Below, one piece after another: positions 15,184-23,650 of a stretch of 56,526 bases of DNA. Numbering within the stretch: the stretch's first letter is position 1; the number at the start of each line of letters is the position of its first letter. Position numbers and translations under genes: made by a program. A model generated the notes under the pieces. That model saw only the letters and a list, made by a program, of their open reading frames with translations. It did not search any database and had not been told where the DNA came from. The stretch is taken from contig JAGAMC010000006.1 in the NCBI GenBank assembly GCA_017624915.1, positions 1-56,526 on the forward strand, given 5' to 3'. The DNA comes from Oscillospiraceae bacterium (GTDB taxonomy: Bacteria; Bacillota; Clostridia; Oscillospirales; Oscillospiraceae).

Positions 15184-16407
15184 TCAGTTGCTGGCAAATT
15201 CGCTGAAGAAGCGGTCGTGGATAGCCTGGACGGCGCGCTCGGCGTCGCGCTCATCCACCAGAACAGACACCTTGATCTCGCTGGTGGAGATCATGTGGAT
15301 GTTGATGCTGGCGGAGAACAGGGCCTCGAACATCTTGCAGGCCACGCCGGAGTTGTTGGCCATACCGGCGCCCACGATGGAGATCTTGGCCACCTGGTCG
15401 GTGACTTCCAGAGACTTGAAGCCGATCACGTCCTGATTGGCTTCCATGACCTGTTTGGCCTTTTCCATGTCGTCCTGAGAGACGGTGAAGCTGATGTCCT
15501 TGCTCTCTTCGCGGCCGATGGACTGAAGGATGATATCTACATTGACCTTTTCCTTGGCCAGCAGGGAGAAGATCTTAAAGGCGATGCCGGGCTGGTCGGC
15601 CAGACCCACCAGAGCAATACGGGCTACGTTTTTATCCTTGGCTACGCCGCTGACATGAGTTTTTTCCATGGTTTTGACAACCTCCTTGACTTTTGTTCCG
15701 GGATTTCCGCTCAGACTGGACAGAACTTCCATATTGACGTTGTACCGCTTTGCCATTTCAACGGAGCGGTTGTGGAGCACCTGAGCACCCAGACTTGCAA
15801 GCTCCAGCATCTCATCGAAGGTGATCTCATCCAGCTTCTTGGCACCGGTGACGTGGCGGGGATCGGCGGTGTAGACGCCGTCCACATCGGTGTAGATCTG
15901 ACACAGGTCGGCGTGGAGCGCCGCGGCCAGAGCCACAGCAGAAGTATCGGAGCCGCCGCGGCCCAGAGTAGTGATGTCGTCATACTTGTTGATGCCCTGG
16001 AAGCCGGTGACCAGCACGATCTTTTTCTTGTCCAGCTCCTTCTGGATGCGCTCGGCCCGCACGCGTTTGATGCGAGCGGCGCTGTAGTTGGAGTCGGTGA
16101 GCATACCGGCCTGCCAGCCGGTGAGGGAGACGGCCTGATAGCCCATTGCCTCAATGGCCATGGCGCACAGGGATACGGAGATCTGCTCGCCGGTGGACAG
16201 CAGCATATCCATCTCGCGCTTGGAGGCCTTGGGATTGATCTCTTTTGCCTTGGCGATCAGGTCGTCGGTGGTGTCGCCCTGGGCGGACAGCACGACCACC
16301 ACGTCGTTGCCCTGCTTATAGGTGTCGGTAATGATGCGCGCTACGTTCTGTACACGCGCGGTGTCGGCAACGGAGGAGCCGCCGAATTTCTGCACGATAA
16401 GAGCCAT
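15184..16407 (-). CDS. lysC: Aspartate kinase with two ACT domains
   Basis: 407 residues. It phosphorylates aspartate, the first step to lysine, threonine and methionine. The start MALIVQKFGGSSVAD carries the kinase KFGGSS motif; LLSTGEQIS, TTLGRGGSDTSAVALA and YTDVDGVYTADPR complete the catalytic domain. Two C-terminal ACT domains (from about residue 265) should bind an amino-acid effector. AGGAGG lies 9 bases before the ATG. It is the third gene of a set ACT protein-hom-lysC, 34 bases after hom, and ends at a strong terminator. Confidence 0.96.
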   Translation of the reverse strand: MALIVQKFGGSSVADTARVQNVARIITDTYKQGNDVVVVLSAQGDTTDDLIAKAKEINPKASKREMDMLLSTGEQISVSLCAMAIEAMGYQAVSLTGWQAGMLTDSNYSAARIKRVRAERIQKELDKKKIVLVTGFQGINKYDDITTLGRGGSDTSAVALAAALHADLCQIYTDVDGVYTADPRHVTGAKKLDEITFDEMLELASLGAQVLHNRSVEMAKRYNVNMEVLSSLSGNPGTKVKEVVKTMEKTHVSGVAKDKNVARIALVGLADQPGIAFKIFSLLAKEKVNVDIILQSIGREESKDISFTVSQDDMEKAKQVMEANQDVIGFKSLEVTDQVAKISIVGAGMANNSGVACKMFEALFSASINIHMISTSEIKVSVLVDERDAERAVQAIHDRFFSEFASN

Positions 16408-16441
16408 TTGGAATTACCTCCTGAAATGAAGTTGGGGCCGG

Positions 16442-17653
16442 TCAGGCCAGCACACGGATCACCGACTGCACGTCCAGCGCAGCCAGCTTTTCGTTCAGCT
16501 GGGCCAGAGTCATGGACTCGGTGAGGAAGGCGATCTCCTGAGCGGGAGCGCCGCCCCGGGCAAGGGGCATGATCTCGCCGAAGGCGGCGCGGGCGGCATC
16601 CATGGAGCCCACGGCGCGCACATACCAGCGGAAGGTCAGCACCTCGGGAGACTGGAACAGGGATCTGTCACAGGCGGCCCACTCGTTGCGCTTGCGGGTG
16701 GTGACGTCCTTGGCGATGTCGATGATATCGCCCACAACAGCGCTGGCGGTGGGCAGCTTGCCCGCGCCCCGGCCGTAGAACATCACGTCGCCCACGGCGT
16801 TTCCGGTGGCAGAGATGGCGTTGAATACGTCTTCCACGCCGGCCAGAGGATTTTCACTGCTGACCAGATGGGGGGCCACATAGGCGCACACCTTGCCGCC
16901 CTCCATGCGCAGGGCGCGGCCCAGCAGCTTGATCTTATAGCCGCAGGAGTTGGCGTAGTCCACATCGGCCAGAGTGATAGCGGTGATGCCCTGGGTGGGG
17001 ACCTGATCGGGATAGATGTGGCGGCCGAAGCACAGGGCGGCCAGAATACAGATCTTGCGGCAGGCATCGTGTCCCTCAATGTCGGCGGAGGGATCGCGCT
17101 CGGCGTAGCCGTTGTCCTGCGCCTCTTTCAGAGCCTGCTCGAAGGACAGGCCCGCCCGGATCATGCGGGTGAGGATGTAGTTGGTGGTTCCGTTCAGGAT
17201 GCCACGCACCTCGGACAGCTCGTTGCCGGCAAGGCAGTTGGTCAGGGGGCGCAGCACGGGGATGCCGCCGCCTACGCTTGCCTCGAAGAGGTAGCTCACG
17301 CCCTTTTCCACAGCCAGCTGCAGCAGGTCATAGCCGTGGGTGGCTACCAGCTCCTTGTTGGAGGAGACCACGCTTTTGCCGGCCTTCAGGGCGCGGGTGG
17401 TAAAGTCCAGAGCCACAGTGGCGCCGCCGATGGTCTCCACCACCACGTCCACCTCGGGGTCGCTTTCAATGACGGAAAAGTCCTTTACGAAGCAGTCCTT
17501 GTAGGGACTGTCGGGGAAGTCACGCACATCCAGAATATACTTCAGACGCACGGCTTTCCCGGTGCGCTGCTCGATCAGCGCGCTGTTCATGGTCAGGACC
17601 TCGGCAACGCCGGAGCCCACAGTGCCAAAACCCAAAATCGCAACATTCACCAT
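16442..17653 (-). CDS. hom: Homoserine dehydrogenase
   Basis: 403 residues. It reduces aspartate semialdehyde to homoserine. The Rossmann motif VAILGFGTVGSGVAEVL is at the N-terminus; GGGIPVLRPL, LNGTTNYILTRM and AERDPSADIEGHDACRK are the catalytic signatures. The C-terminus (about residues 345-403) is ACT-like, shorter than some, and may mediate threonine feedback. The ribosome site is weak (GGTGAAAATCAA before ATG). Product homoserine also feeds metA near the right end of the window. Confidence 0.96.
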   Translation of the reverse strand: MVNVAILGFGTVGSGVAEVLTMNSALIEQRTGKAVRLKYILDVRDFPDSPYKDCFVKDFSVIESDPEVDVVVETIGGATVALDFTTRALKAGKSVVSSNKELVATHGYDLLQLAVEKGVSYLFEASVGGGIPVLRPLTNCLAGNELSEVRGILNGTTNYILTRMIRAGLSFEQALKEAQDNGYAERDPSADIEGHDACRKICILAALCFGRHIYPDQVPTQGITAITLADVDYANSCGYKIKLLGRALRMEGGKVCAYVAPHLVSSENPLAGVEDVFNAISATGNAVGDVMFYGRGAGKLPTASAVVGDIIDIAKDVTTRKRNEWAACDRSLFQSPEVLTFRWYVRAVGSMDAARAAFGEIMPLARGGAPAQEIAFLTESMTLAQLNEKLAALDVQSVIRVLA

Positions 17654-17698
17654 TTGATTTTCACCTCATAATCATCGTCTGCCCGGAAGCCCGGACAT

Positions 17699-18139
17699 TT
17701 ATCCTGCGAGAATTTCACATTTTAAAACGCTGGGGAACGCCCGCACATCGTCCAGCAGGCGGTCCAGAGTCAGGTCCAGAGCCGAAGTCTCTGCCGAAGC
17801 GGTGACCACCGCGCAGCCGCTGGACGGGATGGACTGGTTGATGGTCAGGATATTGCTGCCGCAGCCGGAGAATACGTTCAGCACCCCGGACAGGGCGCCC
17901 GGTTCATCCTTGAGAAGGATCTGGAAGGTGACGATACGCCCGTGGAGCATATCCTGAAAGGGACGCACGGCATCCTTATACTTGTAATAGGCGCTGCGGC
18001 TGATGCCGGCTGCCCGGGCCGCGCCATTGATGGTGCTCTCCGCGCCGGTCTCCAGCAGGCTTTTTGCCTGTGCCACCTTGCGGAAGATCTCGGGCATGGC
18101 GTCTGCTTCTACGATAAAATATTTGGGAACGCTGCTCAC
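17699..18139 (-). CDS. ACT domain-containing regulatory protein (UPF0735/PheB-like)
   Basis: 146 residues, the usual size for the UPF0735 family. YFIVEADAMPEIFRKVAQAK opens the protein; ISRSAYYKYKDAVRPF looks like a helix-turn-helix-like segment, and the C-terminal half is an ACT domain (IVTFQILLKDEPGALSGVL). Such proteins sit beside hom and are thought to sense an amino acid; the exact role is unproven. The GTG at 18139 is 8 bases from GGAGG and fixes the start; the ATG at 18154 overlaps that site. Confidence 0.87.
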   Translation of the reverse strand: MSSVPKYFIVEADAMPEIFRKVAQAKSLLETGAESTINGAARAAGISRSAYYKYKDAVRPFQDMLHGRIVTFQILLKDEPGALSGVLNVFSGCGSNILTINQSIPSSGCAVVTASAETSALDLTLDRLLDDVRAFPSVLKCEILAG

Positions 18140-18209
18140 AGCCCATCCCTCCATTCTATGTCACTGTGTTGTCCGCGGTGCGGAAGCATTTGTTTTTCTG
18201 CCGCGGTCT

Positions 18210-18238
18210 ATTTTAGCACATCAAAGTAAAGGATGCAA
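18210..18238 (-). promoter_or_regulatory. Promoter of the ACT-hom-lysC operon
   Basis: Minus strand: -35 TTGCAT (18233-18238), 17-base spacer, -10 TAAAAT (18210-18215). Confidence 0.7.
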
Positions 18239-18309
18239 CAGGGTAAATAAAAAGAAGAACACAATTTTTTGTGTGGGAAGCAGCGGTTTGTGTACGTTTT
18301 CCACAATGG

Positions 18310-18348
18310 GGTGGAAAACAGGAAAGGCGGCGCGTGTGCGCCGCCTTT
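18310..18348 (-). terminator. Terminator of the class A PBP gene
   Basis: Perfect 11-bp stem AAAGGCGGCGC, loop GTGT, GCGCCGCCTTT (18323-18348), followed on the minus strand by CCTGTTTTCC. Confidence 0.85.
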
Positions 18349-18354
18349 CAAAAG

Positions 18355-20925
18355 TCAGTTTCGGGCGGGGACAAAGGGCTCGCTGTCATCGGGGAGGGGG
18401 AGGGGTTCACTGCCCGAATCGCTGGGAGTGTCCGGTACGACCGGCTCGTCCGGGGGAGTGGGGTCCACAACGTTGCCGGGCCAGTTGGGGTCGTCCGAAT
18501 CGATCAGACCGCCGGGCAGGTCCGGAGTCTCGGGGGGCAGCTGCGGAGCGGTGGTGTGGACGGTGCACGTACCCTGAGCCTGGATATAGGACAGCGTATA
18601 TTTTTCGTCCGCAGCCACGGCAGAGCCTACAGGCTGCCGGCTGTGATCCAGCAGATTGACCGTCATGCGGCTGCTGTCGGGGCAGTAGGGGCCCGCGGGA
18701 TGGTACAGACCGGTCTGCTCGCCATCGGCATTGAGGATGGGGCAGTCTTTGCACACGGTCACGGTGGCCGCTTCGCTGTGGCAGGTGCAGTAGGTGGTGG
18801 GTGCGTCATCACGCAGGATGGTCATTTTACCCACCCGGCTGCCTCTGACATCGCTACGGCAGGCGTCTGTGGGGAGAAGACCGCTGTCCATGCAGTATTC
18901 GGTGCTTACCAGATCGTTGAGGGTGAAGAAATCCTTGTCCCGCAGACCCTGATGCACCCGGGACATGACTCGGCTGAAGGTGATGGCTGCGGGGTTTTTG
19001 CCGCTGCTGCGCACCCGCTCGGGGGACTCGTAGCCGGTCCAGACCACGGCGGTGTAGTAAGGCGTATAGCCGGCGAACCAGCGGTCGTGGTCGCTGGTGG
19101 ACGAGCCGGTCTTACCCGCCACGTGCATGCCGTTTACCTTTGCTTCGTAACCGGTGCCCGAGGCGACGACATTCTGCAGCATGGTGTTCATATAATAAGC
19201 TGTGGAGTCCTTGACAGCCACCTCACTGGTGGTCTTGTTCTCCAAAATGACCTGCTTGTTTGCGTCCAGAACCTTGGTGTAGGTGCGGGAGGGGGTATAG
19301 ACGCCCTGATTGGGGAATACGGCAAAGGCCTCGGCCATGTCGCGGGTGTTCACGCCCTTGGTCAGTCCGCCCATGGACAGGGGGGCGCGGTCAAGGTCAC
19401 TGGAGAACTTGCCGTTGACCTCAATGCCCTCCACAAGATCGATCTTGAAATTCTCCTCCACAAACTTGAAGCTGGCGGCGGGAGTCACCAGATCGGTCAG
19501 CACCCGGAAGGCCACGGTGTTGGTGGAGTGGGTCAGACCCTCATAAATGGTGGTAAGACCGGCATATTTGGCGTTGCCCGAGTTGACGGGGTAGGGGTTG
19601 CTGCCATTGAGCTCGTAGGGATAGTCATCGATAATGGTAACGGGAGTGATCAGGCCCATATCCAGTGCCGGTGCGTAAACAGACAGGGGCTTGAAAGACG
19701 AGCCGGGCTGCCGGGCGGCGGCGGTGGCGTTGTTGCGCCAGCGGTTGCCCGTCTTTTCGCCTACCTGACCGGCCATGGCCACCACGTCGCCCGTCTCGTT
19801 GTCGATCACGGTGATGGCGGACTGCAGCTGCTGACCGCTGCTGGAGGGGTAAGGGAAGTTGTCGGTATTTTCATAAATGTCGTTGACGATGGCCTGAATG
19901 TCGGGGTCAACACAGGTGTAGATGGACAGACCGCCCGAGAGGACCATATCGTAGGCTACGCTGTATTCCACACCGAGGGTCTTGGCCAGATCGTTGGTCA
20001 CGTCGGTGATGACCTGCTCCTCGTACCAGGAGTAGATGTCGGGGTTTTCGTCGTTGGTGGGGTTCTCCACCGCCTTGGAGGTGAAGACCAGCTCCTGCGC
20101 CTTGGCTTGCTCGTACTCCTCCTTGGTGAGGTAACCCTGATCCCACATGCACCACAGCACCAGATCCTTGCGCTTGGCGTTGTTCTCCGGATTGGTGTAC
20201 GGATCGTACAGGGAGGGGTTATTGGTAATGGAGATCAGGCTGGCACACTCAGCCACAGTCAGTTCACTCAGGTGCTTGCCGAAGTACTTATAGGAGGCGG
20301 TGTACACGCCGTCACAGTTGCGGCCCAGATAGATATAGTTCAGATACCACTCCAAAGTGGTGTTTTTGTCGTAATTTTTGGTAAACTCCAGCGCGCGGAA
20401 AATCTCCACCACCTTGCGTTTGACGGTGGTGTCGTTATAGGTGGTGATGTTCTTGATCAGCTGCTGGGTGATGGTGGAACCACCCTGAATGTCCTGACCG
20501 GTGAACATGAGCAGGATGGCCTTGGCCGTGCGCTTCCAGTCCACACCCGAGTGAGTCCAGAACCGCTGGTCCTCGATAGCCACGGTGGCGTTGATCAGGT
20601 CCTCGGGAATGTCCTCAAATTTGACCCAGATGCGGTTTTCGTCCCCGTGGAGGGCGCGCAGCTCATGCTCCTGCCCCTGGTCGTCCACATAGTACAGCAT
20701 GGAGTTCAGGCCGGTGTGGAAATTGTCCAGATCCAGCGGGGTCATGGGCATAATGACCGTTTTGATATAAACGGCTCCGAAACAGGCCAGCAGCGCACCG
20801 GTGGTGATGGCCACCAGCAGCAGGGTGCCGATGGACCACAGGGCCATGCGCACCGGGGAACGGCGGCGTCTTCGTCTGGGGCGGCGCTGGCCGGACTGTG
20901 TGGAAGTGTGAGTTGTATCAGACAT
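18355..20925 (-). CDS. Class A penicillin-binding protein (PBP1A type)
   Basis: 856 residues. It polymerises and crosslinks peptidoglycan outside the membrane. Order: short basic cytoplasmic tail (RRPRRRRRRSPVR), one membrane segment (about residues 26-50), glycosyltransferase domain with VAIEDQRFWTHSGVD and GGSTITQQLIKN, then transpeptidase with the SxxK motif in ARQPGSSFKPLS, the STN motif in THSTNTVAF and KTG in HVAGKTGSSTS. The C-terminus is an unusual cysteine-rich piece (TYCTCHSEA, VCKDCPI) followed by a Pro/Asp/Glu-rich tail. The ATG at 20925 has GGGAGG 5 bases upstream. It is monocistronic. Confidence 0.95.
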   Translation of the reverse strand: MSDTTHTSTQSGQRRPRRRRRRSPVRMALWSIGTLLLVAITTGALLACFGAVYIKTVIMPMTPLDLDNFHTGLNSMLYYVDDQGQEHELRALHGDENRIWVKFEDIPEDLINATVAIEDQRFWTHSGVDWKRTAKAILLMFTGQDIQGGSTITQQLIKNITTYNDTTVKRKVVEIFRALEFTKNYDKNTTLEWYLNYIYLGRNCDGVYTASYKYFGKHLSELTVAECASLISITNNPSLYDPYTNPENNAKRKDLVLWCMWDQGYLTKEEYEQAKAQELVFTSKAVENPTNDENPDIYSWYEEQVITDVTNDLAKTLGVEYSVAYDMVLSGGLSIYTCVDPDIQAIVNDIYENTDNFPYPSSSGQQLQSAITVIDNETGDVVAMAGQVGEKTGNRWRNNATAAARQPGSSFKPLSVYAPALDMGLITPVTIIDDYPYELNGSNPYPVNSGNAKYAGLTTIYEGLTHSTNTVAFRVLTDLVTPAASFKFVEENFKIDLVEGIEVNGKFSSDLDRAPLSMGGLTKGVNTRDMAEAFAVFPNQGVYTPSRTYTKVLDANKQVILENKTTSEVAVKDSTAYYMNTMLQNVVASGTGYEAKVNGMHVAGKTGSSTSDHDRWFAGYTPYYTAVVWTGYESPERVRSSGKNPAAITFSRVMSRVHQGLRDKDFFTLNDLVSTEYCMDSGLLPTDACRSDVRGSRVGKMTILRDDAPTTYCTCHSEAATVTVCKDCPILNADGEQTGLYHPAGPYCPDSSRMTVNLLDHSRQPVGSAVAADEKYTLSYIQAQGTCTVHTTAPQLPPETPDLPGGLIDSDDPNWPGNVVDPTPPDEPVVPDTPSDSGSEPLPLPDDSEPFVPARN

Positions 20926-20994
20926 AGGAACCTCCCATGAAGAGTGTTGAAAACAAAGAACTTGCTGATTGAGTGCACAAAAAAACACTACATT

Positions 20995-21022
20995 ATTATA
21001 TCATAAAAACCATGTTTGTCCA
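20995..21022 (-). promoter_or_regulatory. Promoter of the class A PBP gene
   Basis: Minus strand: -35 TGGACA (21017-21022), 16-base spacer, -10 TATAAT (20995-21000). Confidence 0.65.
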
Positions 21023-21081
21023 CCCCTGCTTTCCAAGTTCTGGATATTTGGGCCGGGGATAAATTTTGGCAGGGGTTTCTA

Positions 21082-21110
21082 TTGCTTTTTTCTTCTGCAC
21101 AGGGTAAAAT
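21082..21110 (+). promoter_or_regulatory. Promoter of the DUF1292 gene
   Basis: -35 TTGCTT (21082-21087), 17-base spacer, -10 TAAAAT (21105-21110). Confidence 0.65.
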
Positions 21111-21145
21111 AAAAGCACAAAGCAAAAAGCAGGAGGTGCTCGACT

Positions 21146-21457
21146 ATGAGCGAAGAGTTCGGCCCTGATTTCATTACCGTGACCGACGAGGACGGCAACG
21201 AATTTGAACTGGAGCATCTGGACACCCTGGAGTACAACGGACAGATCTACATGGCCTTTTTTCCCGCGGTTGAGGGGGAGGAAGGCGAGGACGGCCAGGT
21301 GGTTGACGTGGACCCGGATGACGAGGAATACGGCATGGTCATCATGAAGGTGATCGAGGAGAACGGCGAGGAACTGTTCTCCACACTGGACAGCGAAGAG
21401 GAAGAAGTCGAGGTCTATGAGAAGTTCATGGAGCGGCTCTTCGCGGATGAGGAGTAA
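21146..21457 (+). CDS. DUF1292 (UPF0473, YrzB-like) small acidic protein
   Basis: 103 residues, very acidic (about one third Asp/Glu). FITVTDEDGNEFELEHLD and YGMVIMKVIEENGEE fit the DUF1292 family found next to ruvX or alaS in Firmicutes. The function is unknown. AGGAGG lies 9 bases before the ATG. It stands alone here, directly upstream of the probable 6S RNA. Confidence 0.88.
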   Translation: MSEEFGPDFITVTDEDGNEFELEHLDTLEYNGQIYMAFFPAVEGEEGEDGQVVDVDPDDEEYGMVIMKVIEENGEELFSTLDSEEEEVEVYEKFMERLFADEE

Positions 21458-21495
21458 GCAGCGGGGCATTGCCGCGTTGACTTATAGAAAGAGAG

Positions 21496-21706
21496 ATTTC
21501 CTGCTCGGTGCGTGATGGGCTCTTTTAAACCCACATTTTTTAAACGGGACGCCCCCTCACGGCGTGGCTTGCAGGCCTCCCGGCCCCTTCGAGGTCAGCC
21601 GGACGTTGGAAGCAGTAAAGCGCGGTGGAGGCGACCCACCTGCCGAACGTGCAGGTTTTAAACGGGTCCACACGGCCAGGGCGGGGTTTCCAAGCAGGCG
21701 ATAGAA
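21496..21706 (+). ncRNA. ssrS: 6S RNA (probable)
   Basis: The 354-base gap between two small genes holds a structured RNA, not a reading frame. It has a terminal stem (TTTCCTGCT against AGCAGG..GAA), a 5' half GTGCGTGATGGGCTC with TTTTAAACCCACA and GGGACGCC, and a 3' half GGCGACCCACCTGC with GTGCAGGTTTTAAACGGGTCC. These blocks match my memory of clostridial 6S RNA: a long duplex with a central bubble that mimics an open promoter and binds RNA polymerase. A possible -10 (TATAGA, 21484-21489) precedes it and a strong terminator follows. Exact ends are uncertain. Confidence 0.72.
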
Positions 21707-21737
21707 GCCGCAGCGTCAGCTGCGGCTTCCTTTTTTT
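21704..21737 (+). terminator. Terminator of the 6S-like RNA
   Basis: Perfect 11-bp stem GAAGCCGCAGC, loop GTCA, GCTGCGGCTTC, followed by C and seven T. Confidence 0.93.
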
Positions 21738-21811
21738 GATACAACACCGCATAAGGCGCGGCAGCTCGGGTCAAACTAAGGCCGGATCACTGTAAAGAGG
21801 AGGGATTCTGA

Positions 21812-22024
21812 GTGATCATGGATAGAATTGCCCTGACGCTGCTGATCATCGGCGGTCTGAACTGGGGCAGTGTGGGCCTGTTCGGTTTTGATCTGGTGGC
21901 CTTCGCCTTTGGGGGTTCAGCCGCGCTGCTCAGCCGCGCGGTCTATACTCTGGTAGGCCTGTCAGCGGTTTGGTGTATCACCCTGCTGTTCCGGGATCGG
22001 GATGTGGTGGAGCACCACGCCTGA
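21812..22024 (+). CDS. DUF378 small membrane protein (YuzA-like)
   Basis: 70 residues, two membrane segments. ALTLLIIGGLNWGSVGLFGFDLV is split here into LLIIGGLNWGSVGLFGFD, the DUF378 signature, followed by a second hydrophobic segment ending in FRDRD. The function is unknown. The GTG at 21812 lies 8 bases from GAGGAGG and is preferred to the ATG two codons later. It is followed by a terminator. Confidence 0.85.
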   Translation: MIMDRIALTLLIIGGLNWGSVGLFGFDLVAFAFGGSAALLSRAVYTLVGLSAVWCITLLFRDRDVVEHHA

Positions 22025-22046
22025 CAAACGTACAGACACCTGCTCA

Positions 22047-22078
22047 AAAGCCCTCGCCCTTTGGGGTGAGGGCTTTTG
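22047..22078 (+). terminator. Terminator of the DUF378 gene
   Basis: Stem AAAAGCCCTC / GAGGGCTTTT with a small inner GCCC/GGGG helix; the T-run is short (TTTT). Confidence 0.75.
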
Positions 22079-22097
22079 ACTGGGGCAAAAAACACGG

Positions 22098-22126
22098 TTG
22101 AGTCCCTGACTTATTTTTGGTATAAT
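22098..22126 (+). promoter_or_regulatory. Promoter of the nhaC-like gene
   Basis: -35 TTGAGT (22098-22103), 17-base spacer, perfect -10 TATAAT (22121-22126). Confidence 0.75.
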
Positions 22127-22178
22127 AACAGTACAAGCACAAAAGACCGGAAAATACATACATAATGAGGTGTCTTTT

Positions 22179-23519
22179 ATGTCCGAACTGACCGAAAAGA
22201 AAAAATACGGTGCCATCGCGTTTTTGCCCCTGGGCGTGTTTCTGCTGCTCTATGTGGGCTGCGGACTGACCTTTACCTTCATGGGGGTGGAGGAGCCTTT
22301 CTCCTTCTTCCCCCGCCACGTGGCTCTGCTGGCCGGCATCGGCGTGGCCATGCTCATCGATCCCAGACGGAAGATGAGCGAAAAGCTGGATATCCTGTGT
22401 GAGAACGCAGGCAATCCCGGGGTCATGATGATTGGACTTATTTATCTTCTGGCCGGCGGATTTCAGGGTGCGGCCGCCGCTATGGGCGGCAAGGACTCTG
22501 TGGTGGCGCTGGGTCTGAGCGTGATCCCCGCGGCTCTGCTTGTGCCCGGCGTATTTATTATGAGCTGCTTTATTTCCACCGCCATCGGTACCTCCATGGG
22601 CACCATTGCCGCCATGGGCCCCATCGCGGTGGGAATTGCCGGACAGGCCGGGCTCAATATGCCCCTGACCTGCGCGGCGGTCATCGGCGGTGCCTATTTC
22701 GGTGACAACCTGTCCATGATCTCGGATACCACCATCTCCGCCGCCAAGGGCTGCGGCTCGGAGATGAAGGATAAATTCAAGACCAACTTCTTCATCGCTG
22801 CCCCCGCCGCACTGGTGGCTTGCATCCTGTTCGGCCTTATGGGCGGCGCGGGCCAGATCGATAAATCCGCCCTGAGCTACAGCCTGATCCAGATCATCCC
22901 CTATGCGGTGGTGCTCATCACCGCCCTTATGGGCTTCAACGTGGTGGGCGTGCTGCTGGTGGGCATCCTCATGACCGGCATCATCGGCATGGGACAGGGG
23001 ACCATTACCGGCTTTGAGTGGGTCCAGGCCATCGGCAGCGGCATGAGCGACATGTTCTCCATCACCATCGTGGCCATCCTCATCTCCGGTATTATCGGAC
23101 TGATCCGGGAATACGGCGGAGTGGACTGGCTGGTGGAAAAGATCACCGGCCGCATCAAGGACCGCAAGGGCGCCGAGTACGGTATCGGCCTGTTGGCGGG
23201 TACGCTGGCAGCGGCTCTGGTGAACAACACCATCGGCATCATTATCTCCGCCCCCATTGCCAAGGAGATCGGTGCCAAGTACAATATCGCGCCCAAACGC
23301 CTTGCCAGCCTGATCGATATTTTTGCCTGTGCGTTCCTGTCTCTCATGCCCCACGACGGCGGCATGCTCATGATCCAGGGCTTTACCCAGGCGGCCACCG
23401 GGACGGCCGTTTCTCCGCTGGCGGTCATGGGCTGCTCCTTCTATACCTTCGCCCTGCTGCTCGCCACCTGCGCCACCATCCAGTTTGGTTTGCTGCGCAC
23501 CAAGCAGGAAAAAGAATAA
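22179..23519 (+). CDS. nhaC: Na+/H+ antiporter, NhaC family
   Basis: 446 residues, about 11-12 membrane segments. Motifs: FISTAIGTSMGTIAAMGPIA with the conserved TS..T block, GGAYFGDNLSMISDTT, the classic NhaC motif, and VNNTIGIIISAPIA. It should exchange sodium for protons across the membrane; some relatives carry amino or organic acids. The ATG at 22179 has GAGGTG 6 bases upstream; an in-frame GTG at 22170 overlaps that site. It has its own promoter and terminator. Confidence 0.9.
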   Translation: MSELTEKKKYGAIAFLPLGVFLLLYVGCGLTFTFMGVEEPFSFFPRHVALLAGIGVAMLIDPRRKMSEKLDILCENAGNPGVMMIGLIYLLAGGFQGAAAAMGGKDSVVALGLSVIPAALLVPGVFIMSCFISTAIGTSMGTIAAMGPIAVGIAGQAGLNMPLTCAAVIGGAYFGDNLSMISDTTISAAKGCGSEMKDKFKTNFFIAAPAALVACILFGLMGGAGQIDKSALSYSLIQIIPYAVVLITALMGFNVVGVLLVGILMTGIIGMGQGTITGFEWVQAIGSGMSDMFSITIVAILISGIIGLIREYGGVDWLVEKITGRIKDRKGAEYGIGLLAGTLAAALVNNTIGIIISAPIAKEIGAKYNIAPKRLASLIDIFACAFLSLMPHDGGMLMIQGFTQAATGTAVSPLAVMGCSFYTFALLLATCATIQFGLLRTKQEKE

Positions 23520-23529
23520 ATACATCCGG

Positions 23530-23560
23530 GAGCCTGCCGCAACGCGGCAGGCTCTTTTTT
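23530..23560 (+). terminator. Terminator of the nhaC-like gene
   Basis: Perfect 11-bp stem GAGCCTGCCGC, loop AAC, GCGGCAGGCTC, followed by six T. Confidence 0.95.
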
Positions 23561-23571
23561 GTCGGAAAGGG

Positions 23572-23599
23572 TTGACTGGGGCGGAAGATGGGGTAAAAT
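23572..23599 (+). promoter_or_regulatory. Promoter of the copper operon
   Basis: -35 TTGACT (23572-23577), 16-base spacer, -10 TAAAAT (23594-23599). It is directly followed by the CsoR-type operator. Confidence 0.75.
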
Positions 23600-23602
23600 A
23601 TA

Positions 23603-23626
23603 GATACCCCACCCGTGGGGGGTATC
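23603..23626 (+). promoter_or_regulatory. CsoR-type operator
   Basis: Inverted repeat GATACCCC ... GGGGTATC with a C/G-rich centre (ACCCGTGG), placed at the expected transcription start. It matches the known form of CsoR sites (TACCC..GGGTA arms). The csoR gene is in the same operon, so copper should lift repression. Confidence 0.85.
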
Positions 23627-23650
23627 TATGCCGAGGAAGTGAGCTACAGC

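Noticed and set aside
18271-20940. 889-codon plus-strand open frame opposite the class A PBP gene
   Set aside because: It is a mirror of the high-GC PBP coding strand. The minus-strand frame has all PBP motifs, a ribosome site and a terminator; the plus frame has Gly/Val/His-rich low-complexity sequence.
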